In this document: in pieces, positions 1 through 8,207 of the stretch
Layout: every line of letters begins with the position of its first letter
Numbering within the stretch: the stretch's first letter is position 1
Assembly (NCBI RefSeq): GCF_023283845.1
Contig: NZ_JAKILC010000004.1
Location: 186,001 to 250,000, forward strand
From: Shewanella marinintestina
Lineage (GTDB): Bacteria; Pseudomonadota; Gammaproteobacteria; Enterobacterales; Shewanellaceae
Length of the DNA stretch: 64,000 nt
Direction: 5' to 3'
Made by a program: the position numbers and the translations under genes
The notes under the pieces: generated by a model
Databases searched by the model: none
What the model was told of the DNA's origin: nothing
Seen by the model: the letters and a program-made list of their open reading frames with translations, nothing else

Positions 1-2
1 GT

Positions 3-151
3 GAATACACGTTTTATTTAACTAGCCGTTGGGGCCAATTGGAATCTTCAAGGTCGATGATGACCAGATTCGATTGGGGGCAGTTATTGATATTGTTAAC
101 TTGCAAAATTCTCTCCCTCAAAGTCGTTCTAAATCTGACCTACAAAAATAA
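3..151 (+). pseudogene. Possible frameshifted 3' end of an unidentified gene
   Basis: Frame 3 is open from the window edge and encodes a short stretch ending in Arg-Trp-Gly near position 35. Immediately after, frame 2 encodes about 38 protein-like residues (Pro-Ile-Gly-Ile-Phe-Lys-Val-Asp-Asp-Asp, then an Ile/Val-rich stretch) up to a TAA at 149-151. The two join smoothly if one base is missing in the G/C run at 31-36, which would make this the C-terminus of a leftward-truncated gene. I do not recognise the protein. It could instead be non-coding or a sequencing error. Confidence 0.3.
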
Positions 152-177
152 ATTATAAAATTTAACAGGACAATTTT

Positions 178-1377
178 GTGAACTCAAAAATACTTGGCTC
201 GATTGCCATTGTTGCCGGAACGGCAATTGGTGGCGGTATGTTGGCGTTGCCATTGGCAACCGCATCGTTAGGCACAATTCCCGCACTGCTATTACTTATC
301 GCTATTTGGGGCGTATCAATTTACACCTCGCTATTGATGCTTGAAATCAATTTGCGCACCGGTGTAGGGCTTAATATGCACTCGATTACCGGCAAGACTT
401 TAGGCCGTGTAGGACAACTCTTTCAAGGTGCGTCTTTCTTAAGTTTATTATTTGCATTAACCATGGTGTATCTGATGGGTGGCTCGTCGCTGCTTGAATC
501 AAAGATGGATCTTGTTGGCATGGAGATGGATAACCAAATCGCCGTGTTAATCTTTACGGCCATTTTTGGTGGTTTGATTGCCGTTGGAGTACGCTGGATT
601 GATAAAGTGTCGCGGGTTTTATTCACTTCGATGATAGCGCTGTTAGTGATTGTGGTGGCGTATTTACTACCAGAAGTCGATATGAGTCTAATGATGAAAG
701 ACTCAACAGAAGGCTTAGTGGCTGGGCAAGACCTAACTAACCTTTGGTTAGCGGCGATCCCCATTGTATTTACCTCATTTGGTTTCCATGTCTGTATCGC
801 GACAATCGTGCGTTACTTAGATGGCGACGCCATGTCACTGCGTAAAGTCTTGATTATCGGTTCAACCATTCCACTCGTGTGCTATATCCTGTGGTTAATG
901 GTGACCTTAGGCACTTTAGGTGGTAAAACCGTTTATGCTTTTGATGGCTCTTTACCTCAGTTAGTGTCAGCGCTACAAGGTGTGGCTGAGTCATCAATTT
1001 TACAGCAGTTTATCGATCTGTTTGCAAACTTAGCCTTGGTAACATCTTTCCTTGGTGTGACCATGAGTTTATTTGACTACATTGCTGAACTGACTCGCGC
1101 TAAAGAAAACGCTTTAGGTCGCGCACAAACTTGGTTACTTACTTTTATACCACCGCTATTGTGCGCACTGTACTACCCAGATGGTTTCTATAAGGTCTTG
1201 GGTTATGCAGCAATTCCATTGGTAGTGATGATTATCTTCCTACCGATTGCTATGGCGATTCGTCAGCGTAAGCAGAACCTAGGTGGTTACCAAGTGAGTG
1301 GTGGTAATGGCGCATTAGCCTTAGCGGGCTTAGCGGGTTTAACTATTATCTTGGCCCAGCTTTGGGTTGCGCTATAA
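178..1377 (+). CDS. Aromatic amino acid permease, HAAAP family (TyrP/Mtr-like)
   Basis: A 399-residue inner-membrane transporter with about eleven hydrophobic segments. The N-terminus has the unwound-helix motif of amino acid/proton symporters (Ile-Ala-Gly-Thr-Ala-Ile-Gly-Gly-Gly-Met, residues 11-20), followed by a Leu-Pro-Leu-Ala stretch typical of the hydroxy/aromatic amino acid permeases TyrP and Mtr. It should import tyrosine or tryptophan with protons. The start is GTG at 178, with an ACAGGA ribosome binding site a few bases upstream. It stands alone and is followed by a strong terminator hairpin. Substrate choice between tyrosine and tryptophan cannot be made from sequence alone. Confidence 0.85.
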   Translation: MNSKILGSIAIVAGTAIGGGMLALPLATASLGTIPALLLLIAIWGVSIYTSLLMLEINLRTGVGLNMHSITGKTLGRVGQLFQGASFLSLLFALTMVYLMGGSSLLESKMDLVGMEMDNQIAVLIFTAIFGGLIAVGVRWIDKVSRVLFTSMIALLVIVVAYLLPEVDMSLMMKDSTEGLVAGQDLTNLWLAAIPIVFTSFGFHVCIATIVRYLDGDAMSLRKVLIIGSTIPLVCYILWLMVTLGTLGGKTVYAFDGSLPQLVSALQGVAESSILQQFIDLFANLALVTSFLGVTMSLFDYIAELTRAKENALGRAQTWLLTFIPPLLCALYYPDGFYKVLGYAAIPLVVMIIFLPIAMAIRQRKQNLGGYQVSGGNGALALAGLAGLTIILAQLWVAL

Positions 1378-1472
1378 TTGAATTTATAGCGAGAAAATAA
1401 CGCTTATGGTTAGGAACACTGCTTTGTAAGAGAGTAATTCATAGGCTGTTGTTACCCGCGCATCATGTGATA

Positions 1473-1515
1473 AAGTCGAGCACTAATATGAAAATATTGG
1501 CTCGGCTTTTTTGTT
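1473..1515 (+). terminator. Rho-independent terminator of the aromatic permease
   Basis: AAGTCGAGC pairs with GCTCGGCTT (one G-T pair), with an inner TAATAT/ATATTG helix closed by a GAAA tetraloop. A run of T follows. Confidence 0.8.
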
Positions 1516-1642
1516 TTTGGGCCTAAATACTTTTAAATAATAGAGAAGTAAAAACCAAGCTTAAAGCTGTGGTGACGAACAAGCAATCAACAGAAAAAAT
1601 CAAAATAATATTTTTAATAAATAAAAAAATGGACTTATAAAA

Positions 1643-3799
1643 ATGAAAAAATGGCTTTTGACAGCAGCTATCGCGACCTCTTTTGGCGCTCTAGCTGACG
1701 AAGGTATGTGGCAGCCTTACCAGCTTCCAGCAATGGCTGATGAACTGAAAGCAAAGGGCTTAGAAATCGATGTTAACTCGATTTCTAAATTGACCGAATT
1801 CCCAATGAACGCAGTAATAAGCTTAGGTGGATGTACGGCGTCATTTGTATCACCAAAGGGCCTGGTTGTGACTAACCATCACTGTGCTTATGGCTCTATC
1901 CAATATAACTCTACTCCAGAAAATAACTTACTACGCGATGGCTTTTTAGCCAAGACCTTTGCTGACGAGCTTCCTGCTACTCCGGGCTCACGTGTGTACG
2001 TGACCGAAAGCGTAGTCGATGTAACCGATAAAGTGAAAAATGGCCTTGAAGGTGAAACGGGTAACGCATTTTATAAAGGCATTGAGCAACAAGAAAAGAG
2101 CTTAGTCGCTGAGTGTGAAAAAGAAGATGGTTACCGCTGTAAAGTTTATAGCTTCCACGGTGGCTTAGAATATTACCTCGTTAAGCAGCTAGAAATTCGC
2201 GACGTACGTTTAGTGTATAACCCAGCAGCTAGCGTGGGTAAGTACGGCGGCGATGTTGATAACTGGATGTGGCCACGCCATACAGGCGATTACTCTTTCT
2301 ATCGTGCTTATGTATCTAAAGATGGTAAGCCAGCAGACTTTAGTAAAGACAACGTACCTTTTGAGCCAAAGAGCTTCTTGAAAGTCTCAGCTAAAGGCGT
2401 CAGTGAAGGCGATTTCGTGATGGTCGCAGGTTATCCAGGCCGTACTAATCGCTACCGCACCGCTAACGAAGTTGAGAACCAATTTGAGTGGGCTTACCCA
2501 GAAGGTAAAATTCTACGTGAGCGCATTATTGATATTATCAAAGAGACTGCGCCAGAAGGCAGCGATGAGCGTATTAAGTATGAAAGCTCGATTGCTGGTC
2601 TAGCAAACTACGCGAAAAACTTCACTTCAATGATCGAGTTTTACGGTAAATCAACCATGCTTGATGATCGTAAAGGCCTAGAGCAAGACCTAGCAAACTG
2701 GATTAAAGCTGATAAAAAGCGCCAGGCTAAATACGGCGAGGTGTTAGCGCAACTTGATAAGTTAATTGCCAAGGGGCAGCAAGGCCAAGAGCGCGATTTA
2801 CTGCTAAGTTACATGGGCTATAGTACTATGATGAGCACGGCAAATAGCCTGTACCGTCTAGCTAATGAAAAAGCGTTACCTGATATGCAACGTGAGCCTG
2901 GTTATCAAGATCGCGATATGACTCGCTTTACCTCTGGTATGGAGCGTATTGAGCGCCGTTATGCGGCTAGTGTAGATAAAGCGATACTTGCAGATCTAAT
3001 CAGCCGTTATGCCGCATTACCAAAAGATCAGCGTTTACCAGCGTTTGATAAAGCCTTTGGGATTGGCAACAAGTTTGACATGGCTAAGTTTAACAAGACG
3101 TTAGATAAGATGTACGCCAACACTAAGCTGTCTGACAAAGACACACGTCTGGCTTGGATGGACAAATCTGTCGCTGAGTTTAAAAAGTCGAAAGATCCAT
3201 TTATTCAATATGCTATTGCGACTTATGACGAGCGCATGAAGCGTGAAAAAGCGGAAAAGCAGTTAGCGGGTGATTTAATGAAGGTACGTCCACAATACAT
3301 GGATGCCATCATTGCCTATAACCGTGAGCAAGGTAAGCCTGTTTACGCAGACGCTAACTCAAGCCTACGTGTTACAGTGGGTCACGTGAAAGGTTACTCA
3401 CCTGAAGATGGTCTTAAAGCTGTGCCGTTTACTCGCCTAGAAGGTATTTTAGCCAAAGACACAGGTGTTGAGCCGTTTAACGCGCCAGTTAAGCAGTTAG
3501 AACTTATTGCGAATAAGCAATATGGTGATTACTACGTGAAATCACTGGATTCTGTGCCAGTTAACTTCCTATCAACGCTTGATACCACAGGTGGTAATTC
3601 AGGTTCACCAACGTTAAATGGCCGTGCAGAGCTTGTTGGCTTACTGTTTGATGGTGTATACGAGAGTATCATTGGTGATTGGGGTTACGATCCACAGACT
3701 AACCGTTCTATCCAAGTGGATAGCCGTTATATGCTTTGGGTAATGAAGTACCTTGATAATGCCGATAACCTACTAGAAGAAATGGAAATTGTTCATTAA
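1643..3799 (+). CDS. S46-family dipeptidyl peptidase, DPP7-like
   Basis: A secreted or periplasmic serine exopeptidase of 718 residues that removes dipeptides from oligopeptide N-termini. A signal peptide covers roughly residues 1-18 (Met-Lys-Lys-Trp, hydrophobic core, Ala-Leu-Ala). The chymotrypsin-fold catalytic residues are visible: the Thr-Asn-His-His-Cys motif at 77-81, the Gly-Asp-Val-Asp-Asn-Trp-Met-Trp-Pro segment near 198-206, and Ser653 in Gly-Asn-Ser-Gly-Ser-Pro. Length matches the family (about 700-720). Downstream of the serine, the residue after Phe-Asp is Gly671. In the family, Gly here marks DPP7 (hydrophobic P1), while Arg marks DPP11 (acidic P1). It is a single gene between two terminators, suggesting monocistronic expression in peptide catabolism. 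Confidence 0.93.
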   Translation: MKKWLLTAAIATSFGALADEGMWQPYQLPAMADELKAKGLEIDVNSISKLTEFPMNAVISLGGCTASFVSPKGLVVTNHHCAYGSIQYNSTPENNLLRDGFLAKTFADELPATPGSRVYVTESVVDVTDKVKNGLEGETGNAFYKGIEQQEKSLVAECEKEDGYRCKVYSFHGGLEYYLVKQLEIRDVRLVYNPAASVGKYGGDVDNWMWPRHTGDYSFYRAYVSKDGKPADFSKDNVPFEPKSFLKVSAKGVSEGDFVMVAGYPGRTNRYRTANEVENQFEWAYPEGKILRERIIDIIKETAPEGSDERIKYESSIAGLANYAKNFTSMIEFYGKSTMLDDRKGLEQDLANWIKADKKRQAKYGEVLAQLDKLIAKGQQGQERDLLLSYMGYSTMMSTANSLYRLANEKALPDMQREPGYQDRDMTRFTSGMERIERRYAASVDKAILADLISRYAALPKDQRLPAFDKAFGIGNKFDMAKFNKTLDKMYANTKLSDKDTRLAWMDKSVAEFKKSKDPFIQYAIATYDERMKREKAEKQLAGDLMKVRPQYMDAIIAYNREQGKPVYADANSSLRVTVGHVKGYSPEDGLKAVPFTRLEGILAKDTGVEPFNAPVKQLELIANKQYGDYYVKSLDSVPVNFLSTLDTTGGNSGSPTLNGRAELVGLLFDGVYESIIGDWGYDPQTNRSIQVDSRYMLWVMKYLDNADNLLEEMEIVH

Positions 3800-3844
3800 T
3801 TTTCGACCTTGATAGACCAAGGTTAGATAGGTCTTTTGGATGCC

Positions 3845-3880
3845 AAAGCCGAAACATGAAAGTGTTTCGGCTTTTTTGAT
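3845..3880 (+). terminator. Rho-independent terminator after the S46 peptidase
   Basis: Perfect 12-bp stem AAAGCCGAAACA/TGTTTCGGCTTT at 3845-3856 and 3863-3874, followed by TTT. Confidence 0.9.
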
Positions 3881-3954
3881 TTTTGGTGATTTGTTGAGTT
3901 GTCGTTTTGCCATATTGGTAAGACAAAGTTTAATGGTTAACTCGAACCTAAATC

Positions 3955-4671
3955 TTAAGCAACAGAAGCTAACAATTTCTTTAGTTCATCGGAACTTAAA
4001 GGTCTCATCTCACCCTCAGGCAAATCCCCCAACTGCAAACTCTGAATCGACACTCGTTTAAGGTCGATAACCTTAAATCCCAAGGCTTGCGACATACGCC
4101 TAATCTGGCGGTTTAAACCTTGGGTTAAGGTTATCTGATATTTATCAGAGCCTAAACGGCTCATCACACAAGGTAAAGTGACGACATCTTTATAGCTGAC
4201 CCCTGCGGCCATGCTCGACAGAAAAGCATCATCAAAAGCACGGTCAACTTGCACATGGTAAGTCTTAGCATGACCAAAATCTGGATGCATCAGCTTGTGC
4301 GTCAGCTCACCATCGTTGGTTAAAATCAGTAGACCACGACTGTCTTTATCAAGACGGCCAACTGGATAAAGCCTTGGAGAGGTCGGCAATAGATGCAATA
4401 AACTGTTTGGTAAGTCTGGTAGTAGGCGGCTGTCAGTGCCTACAGCTTTGTTAAATAACCAATAAGCCTTCGCTTCAACATTAGCAACGAGCTCATCGTT
4501 AACGTAAATCAGCTCTAAGCATTGTTGGCCGTCTGCAGTGTCGATAATAGTGACTGTATCAACATGGTTTGCTTGACGTTCACCAATGCGTACCAAGCCA
4601 TCTCTGATAAAACGGGTGGCAGCACGGCGTGAACAGCAGCCGGTTAATGCGAGGTATTTTGCGAGTCTCAT
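3955..4671 (-). CDS. RluF-like rRNA pseudouridine synthase (RsuA/RluB/E/F family)
   Basis: An rRNA-modifying enzyme of 238 residues that isomerises uridine to pseudouridine. The N-terminal S4 RNA-binding domain spans about 1-45 (Met-Arg-Leu-Ala-Lys-Tyr, then Cys-Ser-Arg-Arg-Ala-Ala). The catalytic domain has the family motif Pro-Val-Gly-Arg-Leu-Asp-Lys-Asp-Ser-Arg-Gly-Leu, whose Asp attacks the uridine, and the late motif Gln-Gly-Leu-Asn-Arg-Gln-Ile-Arg-Arg-Met. Both resemble E. coli RluF (23S U2604) more than RsuA or RluB, but RluF is about 290 residues and this protein lacks the extra C-terminus. The target base is therefore uncertain. Transcribed alone, convergent with the peptidase gene. 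Confidence 0.88.
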   Translation of the reverse strand: MRLAKYLALTGCCSRRAATRFIRDGLVRIGERQANHVDTVTIIDTADGQQCLELIYVNDELVANVEAKAYWLFNKAVGTDSRLLPDLPNSLLHLLPTSPRLYPVGRLDKDSRGLLILTNDGELTHKLMHPDFGHAKTYHVQVDRAFDDAFLSSMAAGVSYKDVVTLPCVMSRLGSDKYQITLTQGLNRQIRRMSQALGFKVIDLKRVSIQSLQLGDLPEGEMRPLSSDELKKLLASVA

Positions 4672-4793
4672 TGGAGATTGGTGCTCTTTATTAATACTTA
4701 ATGCTCAGCGTATAGAACTGTGAGCGTAGAGTTAATTGTAGTGTTAGTGCTCCATCGTTAGCACTGTCTTTCAATACTTTGTAAATAACAGGA

Positions 4794-5507
4794 CTACTCA
4801 GGAGCCAAATAATGCTGCGCCAGTGACTGCTGGTTTATTATTGCCACTTTACGAATTCCCCATGCGTGGGCTAGACACCAGATCATTACTATATTGGTTT
4901 GTGCCCACATAGTGATAGGCACCCAGCAGTAATGGCTTTGAGTATGGGGCTTGTCACAGGGAGTAAAATCTAAGGTGTGCCAGTTTAACTGAAAAACCAG
5001 TCCTGATGCGGCAATAAAGCCCAAAACACTAATAAAAAATACTGGCCAACTGCAGGCTGAATTGTGGTTAAATTTATCGGTAATACACAGAAAGTACATA
5101 AGTACTGTACCCACTAAAAAACAGGTTGAAACGAGTCTATGGGTTTCTAAATAGTTGATAGGAAAAATGCCCATCAAGATCACGCAAAAGCCAACCCAAG
5201 CGCCAATCAAAGATAGGTAATTACTGAAGTAGCCCAGCTTTAATAGAAACAAGGCCACCATAGACAACACAATACATAAGCCGGCTATCATCAAAGAGAT
5301 GTTGTAGATAAATGCGTAGCGGGTATAGGTATAGTCGCCTAAAAAATCAGCGCGTTGATTAAGCACTTCTGAGCCAATATTTTGGTATTCAAACCAAACT
5401 GATAGCGACACGCCTATCGCCGCAATTAATGCTCCCATAAAAATCATCACCACCACTAGGCGGTGCAGATCATACTGCATAGATTGATGTTCTAATGTGT
5501 TGCTCAT
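4794..5507 (-). CDS. Six-helix membrane protein, DUF998-like, function unknown
   Basis: A 237-residue integral membrane protein with six evident hydrophobic helices, starting after a short hydrophilic N-terminus (about residues 1-15). There is a conserved-looking His in the fourth segment and a Cys/His-rich loop between helices five and six (Cys-Asp-Lys-Pro-His, then His-Tyr-Cys-Trp). The overall pattern is reminiscent of the DUF998 family of bacterial membrane proteins, but I cannot confirm it. No catalytic motif is recognised. The gene follows the NhaC antiporter gene on the same strand, but a terminator hairpin lies between them, so co-transcription is unlikely. Confidence 0.7.
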   Translation of the reverse strand: MSNTLEHQSMQYDLHRLVVVMIFMGALIAAIGVSLSVWFEYQNIGSEVLNQRADFLGDYTYTRYAFIYNISLMIAGLCIVLSMVALFLLKLGYFSNYLSLIGAWVGFCVILMGIFPINYLETHRLVSTCFLVGTVLMYFLCITDKFNHNSACSWPVFFISVLGFIAASGLVFQLNWHTLDFTPCDKPHTQSHYCWVPITMWAQTNIVMIWCLAHAWGIRKVAIINQQSLAQHYLAPE

Positions 5508-5543
5508 AGCTATCCTGCTGTGATTTCACGGCGTAATAAACAG

Positions 5544-5573
5544 CAAAAAGGAGTACATTTTCATGTACTCCTT
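5544..5573 (-). terminator. Rho-independent terminator of the NhaC-family gene
   Basis: 10-bp stem AAGGAGTACA/TGTACTCCTT (5548-5557 with 5564-5573). Read on the minus strand it runs into a T tract (5545-5549). Confidence 0.8.
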
Positions 5574-5634
5574 GATGGGATTAATCAGTTCTTTATGAAC
5601 AGATTTTAGTACCTAAAAGCTACAACCTGCCTGA

Positions 5635-6981
5635 TTAATTACGTTTACGCAAGATAACGATGGCAACAGCAACAACCGCTAAGATCATGCAGTACCAAGC
5701 GTGAGTAACAACTGTTAATGGCGATAAACTGAAGGTTGAAGCAACCAGCAGAGCTTGTGCACCGTAAGGGATAAGGCCTTGAATGATACAAGAGAAAATA
5801 TCTAAGATACTTGCTGCGCGCTTAGGTGTTACACCATGCTTTTGAGCAAGATCTTTAGCGATGTCACCAGTAACCACAATCGATACTGTGTTATTTGCTA
5901 CACAAGTGTTGGTTGCTGCCACAATAGCGGCCATACCTAGCTCTGATGCACGGCACGATGCTTCGCCTTTGGCTTTAGAGAAACGACTAATTAGCTTTTC
6001 AATCTGTTGGCTTACAAATGCTAGACCACCTTGTTGCTGCATTAGCGCAGCTAAACCACCGACTAGCATAGAAAGGATGAAGATCTCTTGCATGCTACCG
6101 AAACCAGCATAGATATCTTGACCGAATTGGATTACACCGTAATCCATGGTGGCGATGCCAGTAATACCTGCAAGCAGAATGCCGATAGTCAGTACAACAA
6201 ATACGTTAAGGCCGGCAACGGCTAAGAACAAAATCGTTAAGTAAGGAATGACTTTAACAAAATCAATTTCCTGAGCTGCCACTTGTGCTTGACCTTGGCC
6301 AGCTAAAGTAAAAATTACCAAGGTAATGATTGAAGCTGGGATAGCGAAAATCAGGTTCTCTCGGAACTTGTCTTTCATTTCACAACCTTGGGTGCGGGTG
6401 GCTGCAATGGTCGTGTCAGAAATAATTGATAAGTTATCACCAAAAAGTGCACCTGAAATTACCGCACCCGCCATAATGGCCAAGTCGATTTGCGCTTCGT
6501 TGGCAACGCCTAGTGCAATTGGTGCTACAGCTGCGATGGTACCCATAGAGGTGCCCATTGCGGTTGCGATAAACGCGGCAATCACGAAGAACCCAGGTAG
6601 TAGTAAACTTGATGGCACTAAAGACAAACCTAGGGCAACAGTAGCGTCAACACCACCAGTCGCTTTGGCTACTGAAGCAAATGCACCCGCCAGTAAATAA
6701 ATCATACACATTGCGATGATATTTGAGTGGCCAATGCCGTTTAAGAAGGTTTCTATTGATTGGTTAAGCTTTTGCTTTGAAATCAAAATAGCAAAGATAA
6801 TGGCGGGTAAAATTGCCACTACACTTGGTAATTGATAAAAGGCAAAGTCTACACCTTGGCTTTGAAAGTAAACGCCAGCACCAATAAATAGCGCTAAAAA
6901 TAAAAATAGTGGCGTCAGGGCTAAAAACGATGGAGCCGTTTTTGCGGTTTGGGCTTCTGGGGCATTACTGGAAGTCGTCAA
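5635..6981 (-). CDS. NhaC-family Na+/H+ antiporter
   Basis: A 448-residue inner-membrane carrier with ten or more hydrophobic helices. It carries hallmark motifs of the NhaC/ion-transporter superfamily: a Gly-Thr-Ser-Met-Gly-Thr stretch, then Ala-Gly-Ala-Val-Ile-Ser-Gly-Ala-Leu-Phe-Gly-Asp-Asn-Leu-Ser with the likely ion-binding Asp, and near the C-terminus Ala-Ala-Thr-Asn-Thr-Cys-Val-Ala-Asn-Asn-Thr. Such proteins exchange Na+ for protons, and some members carry organic acids or amino acids with Na+. The gene is transcribed divergently from the DUF3087 gene across a 417-bp region that holds a repeated palindrome. The precise substrate is not readable from sequence. Confidence 0.85.
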   Translation of the reverse strand: MTTSSNAPEAQTAKTAPSFLALTPLFLFLALFIGAGVYFQSQGVDFAFYQLPSVVAILPAIIFAILISKQKLNQSIETFLNGIGHSNIIAMCMIYLLAGAFASVAKATGGVDATVALGLSLVPSSLLLPGFFVIAAFIATAMGTSMGTIAAVAPIALGVANEAQIDLAIMAGAVISGALFGDNLSIISDTTIAATRTQGCEMKDKFRENLIFAIPASIITLVIFTLAGQGQAQVAAQEIDFVKVIPYLTILFLAVAGLNVFVVLTIGILLAGITGIATMDYGVIQFGQDIYAGFGSMQEIFILSMLVGGLAALMQQQGGLAFVSQQIEKLISRFSKAKGEASCRASELGMAAIVAATNTCVANNTVSIVVTGDIAKDLAQKHGVTPKRAASILDIFSCIIQGLIPYGAQALLVASTFSLSPLTVVTHAWYCMILAVVAVAIVILRKRN

Positions 6982-7398
6982 TGTTATCTCTCTTATCTTC
7001 TATCAGTCTTTGAACCATTGTTCCCATTGCCCTCCTAGCTGGAACAAACTATTCATTAGTTATCGCTAAATCATAGAATGGTACATCTCAATAGGTGAGA
7101 GGATATGAGATTGAAAGACGTCTGTCAATTTAGACGTCTAGATGTTTTTACTGCTAATAGCTGGTTTGCCAAAAATTGTGAACTCGGTTGGCTTAGCTGT
7201 CGCTATTTAAGGTTTGGCTTAAGTTGCCAAGTTTGTGGGTAAAATACAAATCAATTTAAGTAAAGTTCTGTGGATCTGATGAGTGATATTTCATCTAGAG
7301 TTTATCGATAAGTGGTAAGCTTGAGTGGTTTAAGTCTTGGGCTAAACCATGGCATATGTAATCAGCGTAAATACCGACTTGATAAAAAGAGAAATAAC
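6982..7398. other. Divergent intergenic region, NhaC antiporter / DUF3087
   Basis: 417 bp containing both gene starts' control regions. The only clear structure is the pair of AGACGTCT palindromes at 7116-7139. I see no gene. Confidence 0.6.
7116..7139. promoter_or_regulatory. Two AGACGTCT palindromes, candidate operator
   Basis: The self-complementary octamer AGACGTCT occurs at 7116-7123 and again at 7132-7139, with centres 16 bp apart, in the divergent NhaC/DUF3087 intergenic region. The layout suits a dimeric regulator, but none is identified. Confidence 0.4.
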
Positions 7399-7923
7399 AT
7401 GCAATTGATGGATATTGATAAAACAACTTACCGTAAGAACACTAATAAGGTGATCATGAGCTTTGTCGCTAGCTTGGCGATATTAGCTTTGGTATTTGGC
7501 GCAATACTTATTCACTTTTTTGGTGCGCCAGCTGCGGTAAGTGGCGAATCAACAGGTAACTTTCATCTTAATGTTATTGGCGTGGTGTTAGCATTAGCGG
7601 TTTGCAGCGCGGTATTAAACAGCCAAAAGCAGAAGCCATTTTTTCAAGAAGTTTATTATGTGTGGCGTTTAAAGCAGTTACATAATCAAATTTACCGCAA
7701 GCTCGCTAAGATAAAGCAAGCTGCCGAAAATAATGAGCCAAACGCATTTATTATTTTAAGCTTCTATTTTGTCAGCTTAAAACAGGTATACACCCTAGAT
7801 GACAATACCTTAACTCTTGCAACCGTTGAGCAAGATTTAAATCAGCTTAACGATAAAATAGCCTCTTTAGGTTTGAGTATTAGTGTTGAGCAATTTGAAC
7901 CTACAATGCTAGAACAGATCTAA
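7399..7923 (+). CDS. DUF3087 family membrane protein
   Basis: A 174-residue protein with two N-terminal transmembrane helices (about 20-42 and 60-78) and a soluble helical C-terminus beginning Lys-Pro-Phe-Phe-Gln-Glu-Val-Tyr-Tyr-Val-Trp. This arrangement and the N-terminal Met-Asp-Ile-Asp-Lys-Thr-Thr-Tyr-Arg match DUF3087, a family of unknown function common in Shewanella and Vibrio. I chose the ATG at 7399, preceded by a purine-rich AAAAGAG. The frame is open upstream to 7312, but that stretch has no ribosome binding site and does not resemble the family. Confidence 0.75.
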   Translation: MQLMDIDKTTYRKNTNKVIMSFVASLAILALVFGAILIHFFGAPAAVSGESTGNFHLNVIGVVLALAVCSAVLNSQKQKPFFQEVYYVWRLKQLHNQIYRKLAKIKQAAENNEPNAFIILSFYFVSLKQVYTLDDNTLTLATVEQDLNQLNDKIASLGLSISVEQFEPTMLEQI

Positions 7924-8207
7924 TACTTACCTCAATACTGTTTGATATCATATCTTCGAAAACGGCTAGCGAACTTGTAATCTAAATTTGGTTAGCTGTT
8001 TTGTTCTAGTTTGTCGCGCCATATGCCTGCATTTAAAACCTTTATCACTTTTGGCTTCAACTTGTATTAAGTCATTTATTTGCTATGTTTTTATTTAGTG
8101 AATCCTGAATTTAATCATTCAATTCACAGAATATTTATTTTGCTTAAAACGCTTAAGCAAAATCAGAAAAACGGATTGATGAATTGATACCCAAGGTTGG
8201 AGATCCC
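7924..8207. other. Intergenic region upstream of the porin
   Basis: 284 bp without a gene. It holds a perfect inverted repeat at 8138-8162 (described separately) and AT-rich promoter-like sequence. Nothing else is recognised. Confidence 0.5.
8138..8162. promoter_or_regulatory. Inverted repeat 45 bp upstream of the porin start
   Basis: A perfect 10-bp inverted repeat, TTTTGCTTAA and TTAAGCAAAA, with a 5-base spacer. There is no T tract on the gene side, so it is more likely an operator or a 5' leader hairpin than a terminator. Confidence 0.4.

Noticed and set aside
6326-6700. 124-codon antisense open frame within the NhaC-family gene
   Set aside because: Overlaps a conserved gene entirely and shows no start site or recognisable domain.
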